From NCBI GenBank assembly GCA_034770075.1, contig CM068385.1, positions 46,584,721 through 46,648,720 of the forward strand: DNA of 64,000 nt, given 5' to 3'. Positions 33,657-45,021 of the stretch are shown one piece after another. The DNA is from Aralia elata. Its lineage: Eukaryota > Streptophyta > Magnoliopsida > Apiales > Araliaceae. The notes beneath the pieces were generated by a model, which searched no databases, was not told where the DNA came from, and was given only the letters and a program-made list of their open reading frames with translations. The position numbers and the translations under genes are program-made. Within the stretch, counting starts at the first letter, position 1. The number at the start of each line of letters is the position of its first letter.

Positions 33657-35759
33657 TGTCGACGCCGGTTTTTTTTAGTCTTTTCCAATTTTAGCCTTTT
33701 ACATTAGATGATGTTTCGGAAAATATCGGCACTTAATGTCGGCGGGGTTTTGAAAGATCGTTTTTTATGATGAGCGAATTAACCAGAGTCGCCAGTTGGT
33801 ATATTTGAAATGGATGTACCAACTCATCCGAATTTTCGTTTTTTTTATAAATCGCTGGCTCATATGTGACTTCGAATTAATTGGTCTGCAAACCGAGATT
33901 CATAGAGTTCGGGGGCTTGCTTAAGCGAGGGGAAGGTGTTAGGCACCCCCCGACTTCCGTGAAACACGGTTACCGCAATCTTGATACTTTCCTATCCTTT
34001 GATTCATAAAAAATGTATGTGCGTGTGTGTGTGTGCCTATGTGAATGTTGTGGTGATTTTACATGAAGAAACCATTTGTGTTTTCAGAAAAGTCGTGTTT
34101 TCTTTTGGGAATGCTTTAGAATGTCCTTCGGCTTATACGAGAAAGCTTTATGAGAAAAGGTTTGATTTTTATTGTCAAAATTATGAGTTTTTATTAGGTG
34201 TTGTTTTGGCAAAACAAGAGTTTTCTAAACCTTCGTCAAAATAGGAATCGAGATCTATACGTTGCTTTCGTGAAACGATCGGGCAATTTCTAGAATCTCT
34301 TTAACCCTATGCACAAAGATTTAATAAGACATTATTTATTTTGTATAAAACCATTATTGTGATGTTTGAAAACGATTTCTTTCTTTTGCCTTCTCGTTAA
34401 ATAGAAATCGACATTCATTGGCACTCCCAATTTCTTATCCTCGTGAAGCTAATAACCTAGTTTGATTGATTTTATGAAAATCTTTATCGTTTAGCTTTGA
34501 AATCAATTTCGTGTCATAAATCAAATCCAACATTAAAATGCGTTGGGGCTATTCATGGGCATGTAAGCCACCAAAATAACCCCGAACGCCCACAATCGCA
34601 TACTTTCACTATGACGCGGCCTTAACCACGATTCTCGCTTTGGCGTCGTTTTAAGGCCCGACGATTACATATGTACAATGAAACCTACATTCTTCCTACT
34701 ATCTACATCAAAAGACGTCCATCATCGGATTTGGACCACGGGGTCGCTTTCCTAGGCTCTCAACCCAAATTTCCACATACCCACAAAGCGAATATTACAA
34801 GGAATAACCAACACGGATAATCTAACAATACCAAGACATCCTAAACTAGCAACCTAAAGGAACCACGCCTAATATATCATCGTACATCAAACAAAAAATC
34901 AATAAATGAATATCATCGGGTTATTAGGAAGAATTTTGTTCCGATGGAACCCTCACTAATAATCCCTAATTCATTATTCCACCATAAATTACATGAAAAC
35001 TACATTTAATTTAACCAAATGATATGATAGAAATTGCAATAATAAGGAGATTTTCACCTTGCAAATGATATCAAAGTGGATGTAAACTTATGTATTTGAA
35101 TAGATTGGGAAGTATATATGATACAATCAAATCAAAAGAGTATGAATCTTCTCTTTTTTTCTCTCTTTCTCTCCTATTTTGTTGCAAATTTATGCTATTT
35201 TTCCTCCAATTCCCGAGCTGCTGCTGCTGTTATTCTTCTTCTCTCTCCGCCTCTTGCTAACCTCCTGTATGCTGATGAGGGGATGAGCTGAAATAGGCTG
35301 GCCAAAGCCAGCCGCAGATGGATCTGCGGCTGGCCGCAGATGGAGCCGCAGATCCATCTGCGGCTGGCTGGCCGCCAACCCCCCACTCAGCTGATTTTCG
35401 ATTCCCGTGTTTCGAGTTTCGTGTTTTCAAAAGGCGCACTCATTGGCCGCAGATCAATCCGCGGCTGGCTGGCTTGACTTTCTCGATTTTCGTGCTACGC
35501 CTCGATTCTTGGGTCGTGACGTCGGTTCTCGCCGACAGGCTTGTATTTTGCAGTCCGGGAATTACTGGAAGATGCGCCATATCATCCGGGAATGCACAAT
35601 TTGGATAGCCTTGTTGTCACGTCGGTTTCGGTTGTAAATCATCGTGGTGGCGTCGAATGTTCGCACTTGTCCATCCTTTGCTCTCGCAAGCCGGTTCATT
35701 TCCCGAATTTGCCCTCCTGTCAGGGTTAGTATACGAAGTGAAAAATTTGGGTGTCTACA
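33657..35759 (-). repeat. Tat-A 5' LTR
   Basis: 2103 bp, complete, with plus-strand ends TGTCGACGCC and GTGTCTACA. On the sense strand it begins TGTAGACACCC. A TATA-like CATATATACTT lies near 35112-35122 (minus). It carries an expanded GCCGCAGATNNATCTGCGGC inverted-repeat block (35310-35375) that is missing from the sister LTR. Confidence 0.95.
35310..35375. repeat. GCCGCAGAT/ATCTGCGGC inverted repeats in Tat LTR
   Basis: Four alternating half-sites in about 65 bp form two adjacent palindromes with a joint arm CTGGCCGCAGATGGAGCC. The 3' LTR (near 20695) lacks most of the block. Related palindromes occur at 21902, 40400-40425 and 49018-49042. Confidence 0.85.
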
Positions 35760-35764
35760 ACATG

Positions 35765-36834
35765 GAGATAGGTGAATGATCAACAAAGAATCTACCACAT
35801 CTAGTAAAAGATGTGAATGTTCTATGTGATTCGATAAATGACAACTCAGTAGTCCTTGGCCAAGGTAAAATGAAATTAGAAAGGAGTTTCAAATTTGCAT
35901 TATTTAGAGTTGTGCATTTTGGAATCAGAATACATATAATTAAATAAAATAAGACTTGACAGTAATTCTATGTCTTATATTCAATTGGGATATTGTATGG
36001 TAGAATGATTGAATTGTACGGTAACTATTCACTGAAAGGTTCTTTTGTGATTAATGTTAAAATCTATATTATTTAGAAAGCCGTTGATCACTAAGGGGGC
36101 TTACCCTTATTGTAGAATAAATGTTATTTATTTAGATGAATTAAATAGTTTAATTTATTTATTTAAATAAGATTAGAATTGTTCTAATTGATTTATTCAC
36201 AACTGGTTTAATACGGAGAACCTAAAGGGTCACACCGCAAAAGAAAAATATTTATTTAAGAAGTAAATAGCATAATCGTAATAATAAGTTAAGTATATTT
36301 AATTTAGTCTATGGAGATAGAATAAATTAAATAGCTTAATAATTATTATTTAATATTTTGGGAACATTAAATATAAATTAATAAGAGGAGTGTTATTATT
36401 ATTATTATTACTATTATTATTATTTAATTCCTAAAAGGGTTTGGGAATTAATTAATAGAAGTATTTTCATAAATTTCTAATTGGATTAGGAGTTTAATTA
36501 ATTAAAAGAGTTTAATTAGAATAAAAAATCTAATCCTAAATAGTTTAGAAGGGTTCACTATATCTATAAATAAGAGGAGTCGTCATAGATTAGGGTTACA
36601 CACTCTTGTATTAGAATTGTGGAGAGTACTTACAATTTCTATAGAGATAGAAACTAGGGTTTTACCAACAACTATCTTCTTAAATAGATATTATTCCTTG
36701 GTGGATCACCTCTAGAGGCCAAACACTTGGGTGGCTAACGTGGATTAAAGGAAGGAATCTCACCGTTCAATTCGAGGAGAACGCGAAGGAATTGGAGGTG
36801 AACTTGTTCCCAAAGAAGCTTTTGTGATGCCCCC
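35765..36834 (+). repeat. Copia-A 3' LTR, second piece
   Basis: Continues from 13242 after the Tat-A TSD copy (35760-35764): GAGATAGGTGAATGATCAAC matches the other LTRs. TATA block at 36563-36570. It stops at 36834 inside CAAAGAAGCTTTTG, where a TGATGCCCCC LTR begins; the remaining roughly 220 bp of the LTR are not in the window. Confidence 0.93.
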
Positions 36835-37399
36835 AAATTCTCTACACTTCCTGTAGCAGATTTGGTGCTCATGTGATACTATATAACTATAAATATTCCA
36901 TAATATATAACTTCTATCTATCTAAGGTTCACAGTACCCCATAACAGATAATAGTTCTCGTCAGAACGTTAACTATGTGTGGATACCCTCACTTGGATGT
37001 ATAGATTTATATCTGATAAACATCTCTTTCATATCCATAGTTCCTATCTATCTGACATTCAGAGTATTAATGATAAGATTGTCCCTAGAACTAAGGGGTG
37101 CATTCCGATAAAGATGGCGCCTTACCGGCGCTCATTAAGTGTAACCCCAGAGCTTATAGAACTCTCAATATCATTCAAATACCCTCATTGAGATGTATAG
37201 TTCATATGGATATTGTACTAACTTAGTACAACTATTCTAAGCAATTTAAAGATCAGAGTATAACGCATTCGATATAATAAAGGATGATAATATATTTCAT
37301 ATCATTAAATTCGGTTACATCGTTCTTAGTACTAAGTTATTACAACAAAGCCTTTAAAAGACTTGAATTATTCAAAACAGTAATTAAAACTAATTAACA

Positions 37400-37490
37400 T
37401 GGTCTTTTCCTTTGTCTGTCCCAGAAGTACCGGGATTATCATTTAAAACTGCAAAAGAAGATATATGCAAGAATGAGCTACAAATGCTCA
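37400..37490 (-). promoter_or_regulatory. Conserved hairpin, splice-acceptor and mini-exon module (LTR at 36835)
   Basis: Minus strand: stem TGAGC/GCTCA with a 7-nt loop (37490-37474), then a pyrimidine stretch and TTGCAG (AG at 37450-37449), then codons for NDNPGTSGTDKGKDH. A GC-type donor candidate CACAG/GCAAGT lies at 37975/37974, and GCAAGT-like words repeat about every 30 bp nearby. Confidence 0.4.
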
Positions 37491-38189
37491 GCAAGTTCAT
37501 TTGAAAACGTAAACACAATGTGTTTAATTTGAAAGATGTCAACGATGTATAACTGAGGGTTCTGTACATGAACCATGTGTTTCAATTAGTTCTATCAGTC
37601 TTTAATGACTTAGAAAAGCTTGATTTCGGATATCTGCTTGGAGATCAGCCTAACCAATATCCTAGGAGTATGCATATCATCCTATAATTTCGTGTCGATA
37701 TATAATCAACATTTACCACCTTATATCAAGGTGTTTCAGTTCACCTTACATCAAGGTGTTCCATTTCTCAGTATAAGATGTCGTACCAAAATAATTTGGT
37801 TTGACACAACAATTTAAGCTCCATCAAGCAATATATGAATAATGATTCATTTCTTAAGTTATGCTGAACAAGAAGCAATAACTTCACAATAAATGATAGC
37901 AAGATGTATAATACTTGCTTAAATATAACAAGGTTAGAAGACTTGCATAAAGGTAACAAGGTTTGGAGACTTGCCTGTGCGTAGCACGTTAAGTTCATGC
38001 TGTTTATCAACGTTGGGTAGTCTATTTATGTCTATTCATATCAATAATAAACATTAAAATCTATAATAATACTTATCAAACTAAACTAGACAAGTATCGT
38101 TAAGGTTTGGCGTTGATTCGGCTTTTGATAACGTTATTAGACACTTAAACACGTAGGTTTATCAATAAAATTTTAGCTAATAGCTTAAA

Positions 38190-38850
38190 TATTAACGTAG
38201 ATAACTTAATTATCACTTATAATATTTTTAGAAGTTTCAATATTATTTTTAAATAATTTTTACAAGCTCGGTAATATTTTTAAATAATTTTACAGGCTTA
38301 GAAATATTTTTAAATGATTTAATTATCATTTAGAATATTTTTAAAACATTTAATATGTTATTCAAATGATTTATTTATCATTTAGAATAATTTTAGATAT
38401 TTAAAACATTATTTAAATGATTTATAATATTTTTAGAATTTTAATATATTATTTTAACATATTTAGAAAGTAAGTATATTATTTAAAATGATTTATTTAT
38501 CATTGATAATATTTTTAGAAAGATAGAATTTTATTTAAATGATTTATTTTATCATTTATAATATTTTTTAGAATTTATTTTATCATTTAATATTTAAATA
38601 ATTTAATTATCAATTTATAATATTTTCAAATACTTAGTATATTATTTAAAATAATTTATTTATTATTTATAATAATTTTAAAAAGTTAGTAATATTTTTT
38701 AAATGATTTAATTATCATTTAAACTAATTTAAATACATTAATATCATTTTTAAAATCATTTATTTAATATATTTATTAAATAATTTAATATTTAATTAAA
38801 TTAAATAATTATTAAATTTTTTATCAGAATATTAAAAATTATTAAATATA
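38190..38850. repeat. AT-rich degenerate repeat
   Basis: Many diverged copies of a unit like AAATGATTTATTTATCATTT followed by AATATTTTTA, irregularly spaced by 35-60 bp. Contains almost no G or C. Confidence 0.65.
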
Positions 38851-38940
38851 ATTAAAAATTGAATTTTTATATTTTAACATTAATTATTATTACTTATTTA
38901 ATATTTATTTATAGTTTATTAATTAATTTTTATTTAAAAC

Positions 38941-39879
38941 CGTCACAAAAGGGCTATAGCGACGGACTGCTTAAGATTTTAGTTTTCTGGGATTTGGGAA
39001 GGAAAGTGTCGCTAAAGGTGTTCTTCATTGAAGAACAATTGGTCATGGTCCAATTGGGACTTTTAACCTCAAATTAATTCCAACTGGTTAATGTTTTGGG
39101 TTTGATTTTTATTTTTTGTTGTAGCCAACATGGTAGACTATAACGACATGTATTAGCTTAGGTTATACAACATCATATGATGCTAGATAATTCATGGTCA
39201 AACTAGCCTGTTCATGTTGTTCTTGAGTTTCTGGGTAACCCAGAAACTCTTTGGTCATGGTCGGTCAACCATGTTTGACCGTTAATAACTTGCATGGTCG
39301 TTATTGTTTATGTGATTTAATGATTCAAGGTTGTAGTATACATGGCATAGAACATGTTCAATCCGAGAAATAACATTTACAAATATCATATAAGCAAGAT
39401 TAAAGCCGGTCAAATCTTGTCAGACGACTGTCAGATTTACTTAGAAAATTCTGGGTTGCCTAGAATTCAGCATCTGTGAACAATCAACGGGTTTTGACTG
39501 CTTATATCTTTCATCCTATATATTTTTTTTACTATTCTACCAATTAGATATTATTGACAACATAGCATACTACATATACAAACTTTAAAACAGATCAAAC
39601 GACCAATTTAAGCCGATCAAAATGTCTGACAAAATAGCTTGCCAGACCATTTTGGGCTGCCAAAGTCAGATCATGTTTTTCTTCAATTTTGACCATTTAA
39701 ATGTTATGCATCCTTGTTTAACCAACCCAGATCACTAAATAACATGTTATTACATATCCTTAAACATCTAAACATAACATCTAACAAAGTTTTAAAGATC
39801 TAGTGTAAAATTAGGGTATTTGCACATTTTTCTTCAATTTTTGATTTCTGACTTCTGATTCTGATCTTTTGCTTGCAGA
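38941..39879. other. Unassigned AT-rich sequence
   Basis: No coding frame and no match within the window. Contains a CCGTCAC...GCTATAGCGACGG stretch (38940-38966) with TAGCGAC inverted as GTCGCTA near 39010, reminiscent of subterminal motifs of some DNA transposons, and a perfect hairpin at 39225-39249 with arms GAGTTTCTGGGT. Confidence 0.4.
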
Positions 39880-40022
39880 GTGATGAGGGCATCCTTGGTT
39901 CGGGAACAAATGACAATCATAGAGCGGTTCCTATGTGCATGCCGGATGGACCTGTGATAAGAGCTCGGGCTAAACGTTTCAAGGAGGGCCTTCATGGGTT
40001 GATACGAGGCATGTGGAGCGAG
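39880..40022 (+). pseudogene. pol: Gypsy pol C-terminus (X1), first piece
   Basis: 48 codons ending at the Tat-B insertion point, with GPVIRARAKRFKEGLHGLI, a motif known to me from the extreme C-terminus of Reina-like plant gypsy polyproteins. The preceding sequence (CTTTTGCTTGCAG) resembles a 3' splice site, but a truncation junction is equally possible. It continues in frame at 50639. Upstream pol domains are absent. Confidence 0.6.
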
Positions 40023-41833
40023 TGTAGACACCCAAAAGTTGCACTTCGTATACTAACCCTGACAGGAGGGCAAAATCGTCAATTAAACCAGCATGCGAGA
40101 ACGAGGGGTGGACATAAGAATGGACACTCGAAGCCACCACAACGACTTGCGATCAAAACCGACACGACGACGGGCGAAACAGGCACCCATGAATGATGTG
40201 GCGCGTTTCCCAGCGATTCCCGAACTGCAAAATACAAGCCTCTCAATGAAAACCAACGGTACGACACGAGAATCGAGGGGCGACACGAAAATCGAGAAAA
40301 TCAGCCCAGCCAGCCGCGGATTGATCTGCGGCCAATGATTAAAATAAACTGAAGTGCGCGGCGGGCGGCTGAAGTGCGCGGCGGGCGCGGAGAAACCAAG
40401 GCCAGCCGCAGATCAATCTGCGGCTGCCGTTGGACAGCCTTTATCAGCTCATTTCTTCATTTGGATACAGGAGGTTGACAACAGCAGAAAAGAAAGAAGG
40501 AAGGAGAAGAAGAACAACAAAAAAACAGCAGCGAGAAAGGAGAGAAAAGAGAGAAAAAAAAGTGAGGATTTATACCCTTTTGCTAGGTATAATGAGCGTT
40601 CCAACGGAACAAAATTCTTCCTAATGACCCGATGATATCCATTTGGTGATTTTTAGCTTGTTTAATTTTGTACTGTCCATTTTGTGGGTGTGTGGAAATT
40701 GTGGATGTGAGCCTAGGAACGCGACCCCGTGGTCCAAATCCGATGATGGACATTTTTGGATGTATGTAGCCAGGTTGATGTATTCGTTATTGTAAATATG
40801 TAATTATCGGGCCTTAAAACGATATCAAATTGAAGATCGGGTTTAAGGCCCCGTAATAGTGAAATATGCGATTGTGGGCGTTGGGGTTATTTTGATGGCT
40901 TACATGCCCATGAATAGCCCCCACGCATTTTAATGCTTGATTTGATTTGCGACACAAAAAATGATTTCAAAGCTAAATGATGAAAATTTCCATAAAATCA
41001 ATCAAATTAGGTTATTAGTATCACGAGGCTTAAAATTGGAAATGCTAATGAATGTCGATTCCTATTTAATGAGAAGGCTAAAGAAAGTCGTTTTCAAAAC
41101 ATCACAAAAATGGTTTTATAAAAATAAATGACGTTTTATTAAACTGTGGTGCATAGGGTTAAAGAGATCCTAGAAGTTGCCCGTCACTTTATTTACGAAA
41201 GCAACGTATAGGTCTCAATTCCTATTTTGACGAAGGTTTAAAAAACTCTTTTGCCAAAACGGCTCCTAATGAACAATCTCACAGCTTTTGACAATTAAAA
41301 TCAAACCTTTCTCATAAAAATAAATAACAATGCTTTCTCGTATAAGCCGGAAGACATTCTAAGGCATTCTCAAAATAAAACACAACTTTTCATAAAAATC
41401 CAAATGGTTTTTCATGCAAAACTCACTACAACATTCACATAGGCACACACACGCGTGCACACACACATTTTAAGAATTAAAGGATAGGAAAAGCATCAAG
41501 ATTGCGGTAACCATGTTTCACGGAAGTCGGGGGGTGCCTAACACCTTCCCCTCGCTTAAACAAGCCCCCGAACTCTATGAATCTCGGTTTGCAGACCAAT
41601 TAATTCGGAGTCACATATGAGCCAGCGATTTACGAAAACGAAACTCAGATGAGTTGGTACATCCATTTCAAATATACCAACTGGCGACTCTGGTCAATTG
41701 GCTCATCATAAAAAACGATCTTTCAAAACCCCGTCGACACTTGTGCCGACCTTTTCCAAAAATCATCTAATAAAAAGGCTAAAATTGGAAAGGGTAATAA
41801 CCACCAAAGAAGCGATTCTTCCCGGCGTCGACA
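40023..41833 (+). repeat. Tat-B 5' LTR
   Basis: 1811 bp. About 185 bp shorter than the 3' LTR because of a deletion after TTTTGCTAG (near 40586), where the 3' LTR has the block 49201-49385. Carries the AGCCGCAGATCAATCTGCGG palindrome near 40403. Confidence 0.94.
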
Positions 41834-41835
41834 GC

Positions 41836-41854
41836 TGGCAACTCTGCTGGGGAC
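41836..41854 (+). other. Primer binding site of Tat-B
   Basis: TGGCAACTCTGCTGGGGAC, two bases inside the LTR; differs by one base from the Tat-A site (TGGCGACTC...). Confidence 0.85.
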
Positions 41855-42659
41855 ATTAGAGGGCTTAAGCCGCGTTCAAGTCTTGATGCTATCCTATCCT
41901 TTAAAAATTCATGAATGTGTGTGTGCATGCGATATTTTGACTTGTTGTTGTGTGAATGTGTTTTACCAATGAATGAATGGTTGAATGAAATTGCTTTACT
42001 TTAAAGTAATCATTTGCATACAGTGAGAACGATGAATGTGAATGTATGTTGAGAGTGTACCTCCTCTTGAGGCAAACCTGTCGGTTGCTTATTACTGGAC
42101 TCGAAGGGGCTGCTCCCCGGAGATGGCTCAGGAAACGCACCACCCAAATTCACTCCAATCGAAAGGATTCAGACGAGTAGATTGCGAAGATTTGGGGACC
42201 TTCATGCCGAAAAGCCCGCGAGAGTAACCCTAAGGTAGGTCAGCCTCTGATAAACCTAACGAAAGGGAAGCTTCTTCATGCCCTTTTATCGTTCAGTCAA
42301 ATAAATAAATACAACTGTCATACCGTCATCATCGTAATAAATATGTCCTGTATCATGTGATTACATCACCTGCACGTATAAAGAGAATACTGACATGGTT
42401 TTGCAGGAAGGCAATCCATACCACGTACCAAGGTTTTCTAAAACTTCTAAATACTATCCTGTCATCAAACACTGACCTTGTTTTGCAGGATAAGATTAGA
42501 GAACCTAAAAAAAAAAAATAATAATCATGCATCAGTGTTGACATGCATCTGCCAACTTGTAACTGGCACAATACTAAACTACGGCCCTTGTTTGTTTTGC
42601 AAGATTGCCCCTAGGACCCAACTAAGAGGCCGTAAAGTCCATACTCCATCCATCCAAAT
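41855..42659 (+). other. Tat-B leader
   Basis: Similar to the Tat-A leader in the first 400 bp (GAGGGCTTAAGCC, then sequence matching 33300-33600 in reverse). Then it diverges. Two sentences of repeated TTTTGCAGGA (42402 and 42483) are seen. No coding frame. Confidence 0.55.
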
Positions 42660-43463
42660 GGCAGAAGCCGGTAGCCATGAAATTACAGTTCTGCCACTCC
42701 AACAATACGGCCGAATACGAGGGATGCATCCTAGGACTGAGATTAGCCCTGGGAATGGGAATCAAAAGGATGATAATAGTTGGAGACTCTGAATTGGTCA
42801 TCCGGCAGGCCATGGGAATATACAGCACCAAAGGGCTTCGACTATTGCCCTACCATCGCCTCATCATCAAACTTGCCAAACAATTCGAAGATATTGCCTT
42901 TCGGCACGTTCCTAGAAATCAAAATGACTTTGCGGATACTCTAGCCACACTGGCTTCCCTGATTCACACATCACGGTAAGAGACGAGCTTTAAGGGGGAA
43001 ATTACGGTACAGACTTGTCCGGCCTATGAGGATCAGATCGGAGAGATCTCCCATAGTGACGCCCCTCCTAAATGGGCTTGGTATCAAAATAGTAAAGAGT
43101 TCCTTCGAGACAGCTCCTCTCCTGAAAATGTAGATCTGACCGAGAAAAGAGAATCCAAAGACGGGCAGTGAAATTCTTCCTAAGCGGAGACGATTTGCAT
43201 AAATGGGACCTAGCTACGGGACTGCTGAGATATCTGGAAGCCGAAAAAGCCCACGGATTAATGAACGAAGTACATGGCGATGTGTGCGGAGCCCATATGA
43301 GCAGAACATTTTTGGCAAAGAAAATCATGTGAACGGGTCACTACTGGCTAACCATGAAAACTAACTGCGATACTCATGTCAGGAAATGCCATCAATGCCA
43401 GATCCATGCCAATGCGATCCATGCACCTCCTAATGAGCTCCATTGCTTGACCTCACCGTGGCC
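42660..43463 (+). pseudogene. pol: Tat-B second RNase H and integrase zinc finger
   Basis: Equivalent to Tat-A 27158-28000. RNase H part: SNNTAEYEGCILGL, VGDSELVIRQA, RNQNDFADTLATLASLIH. A frameshift occurs near 43137-43150. Then EVHGDVCGAHMSR and CHQCQIHANAIHAPPNELHC form the integrase finger, with an in-frame TGA at 43330-43332. It starts abruptly (no RT upstream) and ends just after LTSPWP, before the integrase core. Confidence 0.85.
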
Positions 43464-43690
43464 AGTTGGACCGTGCAGCAGGTGATATCCAGGAAGGGGT
43501 AAATCCAGGAGTATGGCAGTGAATCCCGGCTAGTAGAAGATTAATGGGTTTTAAAATTCTGAGTTTTATTTCAAATCCCTGCACGCTCATGTCATTTTGC
43601 CATGTTATCCAAAAAGAAGATCATGTGCTGAAATGTTTTATATATATGACAAGCATATTTGTTTTATGTCAGGTACCCCGATTTAAGGCA
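43464..43690 (+). other. Tat-B spacer
   Basis: About 230 bp with no recognisable content, between the zinc-finger piece and the misplaced pre-RT piece. Confidence 0.4.
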
Positions 43691-43895
43691 TTCTAGCCTG
43701 ACAAGCGATAGGCCAAATTTGAAGGAGGATCACGATTTTGGTATAAAGCTAGATTTCGATCTGATGGGGATTTAGCAGGACGAGACAGATATCGACAATA
43801 CGCCTGACGAGATCAAAGGATGGGTCGAAGATAAACCCAAACCCGACTTAGACCAAACCATCGCCATCAAACATCAGAACCCCTAACGATCACAA
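43691..43895 (+). pseudogene. pol: Displaced pre-RT pol piece of Tat-B
   Basis: DFDLMGI-stop-QDETD and DEIKGWVEDKPKPDLDQT match Tat-A residues just upstream of RT (29580-29720, minus). In Tat-A this lies well before RNase H and integrase; here it lies after them. One TAG is in frame. Sequence after ATCGCCATC diverges. Confidence 0.8.
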
Positions 43896-44529
43896 AGAAC
43901 CCGGACTAGGGGCAAATTCGACCACCAAAAAAAAATCTCAAAAATAAAAAATCCCCCAAACCTTTCAACAAGTCAAAGGACCGGATCTTTTGTCAGCCCA
44001 GCGAGATACCGATGCAACCAGTACGAGGGAGATCACAAGAAAAGCAACTTAACACTGGGGCATTTATCAACTACCCAGGAAATGATGACGTGCAAATTGG
44101 CACCCATGCAACAATCCCACCAACATGCACCATCATCATCAAATGCTCTCTCATGTCAATTCAATAATCAACGATACGATCATCTGGCATTTGTCAAGCA
44201 TAGTTTTCCCGGGATATGACGACCCGCGTGAAAGGGGATTTTATTTGACTTGATAGGAATCAGATTAATTCTGACAAGCAACCGTGGAGCACGATCGTGA
44301 GTATGATTAGACGAAGAAAGCTATTCAACCTTTTGATCGGGTACAAAGCCTTAATTCAAAGCAACGTTTGTGACAGAATCGACCTCATATGCCAGTCTTC
44401 ACTTTGCATTTGCACGAACTTTCAGTTATGGGGTATAAAACTATGACGATGTTGATGGCAATTAACACGTAGTCAGACAGTCAATAATTATCAATATCAA
44501 GAAGTCAGACGATAAATGATTATCAAGCT
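43896..44529 (+). other. Tat-B non-coding region
   Basis: About 630 bp without recognised genes or repeats. Starts with an A-rich stretch (43930-43965). Confidence 0.4.
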
Positions 44530-45021
44530 AATGTCTCGAATCGTGGCCTGGGTTATTCGAGTAATTAAGCCCGAGGGGTGTCTCTACACCTGGTGCCCTA
44601 AAGCCATCTGGTTTGGGAGTCGCTGGCCCAACACTCATTACATGGGTAACTCAGAACCTAAGAAAACGAGCATTACAGTAGAGGATGCCCGAGCAGATTC
44701 GAATCGTGGCATGGGCTACTCGAGTAATTAAGCCTAAGGGGTGTCTCTGCATCTGGTGCCCTAAAGCCGTCTGGTTTGGGAGTCACCGGCCTAACACTCG
44801 CTACATGGGTAACTCAAGCCTAAGAAAACGAATCTTGCGCAAGGTCAAACAAAGAATGAATGGTGCAGACCACCAGCTTGTCTCGAACCGTGGCCTTTGT
44901 TACTCGAGTAGATAAACCCGAAGGGGTGTCTGTACACCTAATGCCCCAAAATCGTCTGGTTTGGGAGTCATTGGTCCAAAACTCGTTAAATGGGTAACTT
45001 TGAATAACCTAAGAAAACGAG
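44530..45021 (+). repeat. Tandem array 1 of Tat-B (three units of about 170-180 bp)
   Basis: Units begin near 44531, 44697 and 44880 with TCGAATCGTGGC or TCGAACCGTGGC, and share CTCGAGTA, GGGGTGTCT, CTGGTTTGGGAGTC, CATGGGTAACT and CCTAAGAAAACGA. Open frames across them are a repeat effect. Confidence 0.88.

Larger units (their letters stand above)
13243..35759 (-). mobile_element. Tat-A: Tat/Ogre-lineage Ty3/gypsy element with antisense genes
   Basis: A 22.5-kb insertion into the Copia-A 3' LTR with a perfect TSD ACATG (13238-13242 and 35760-35764) and TGTCGACGCC...GTGTCTACA ends as seen on the plus strand. On its coding (minus) strand the order is: 5' LTR (35759-33657), tRNA-Arg-type primer site, gag, protease/G-patch, RT, RNase H, second RNase H, integrase, antisense genes, 70-bp repeats, 3' LTR (21092-13243). 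Tekay-1 sits in the 3' LTR; without it the element is about 16.7 kb. The two LTRs look closely alike (about three differences in the first 120 bp by eye), so it is fairly young, yet several nonsense codons are present. Confidence 0.95.
36835..38940 (-). repeat. Chromovirus-like LTR (minus strand), right end uncertain
   Basis: Starts TGATGCCCCCAAATTC, the same kind of terminus as Tekay-1 (TGTGACACCCCC) and Tekay-2 (TGTGACGCCCCC). It shares with them the hairpin, acceptor and mini-exon module at 37490-37400. A TATA-like CATAAATAG is on the minus strand near 38021-38030. Upstream (38190-38850) is extremely AT-rich. I see no coding internal region attached and no second TSD, so it may be a solo LTR or a fragment. 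The right end near 38940 is a guess based on the change in base composition. Confidence 0.55.
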
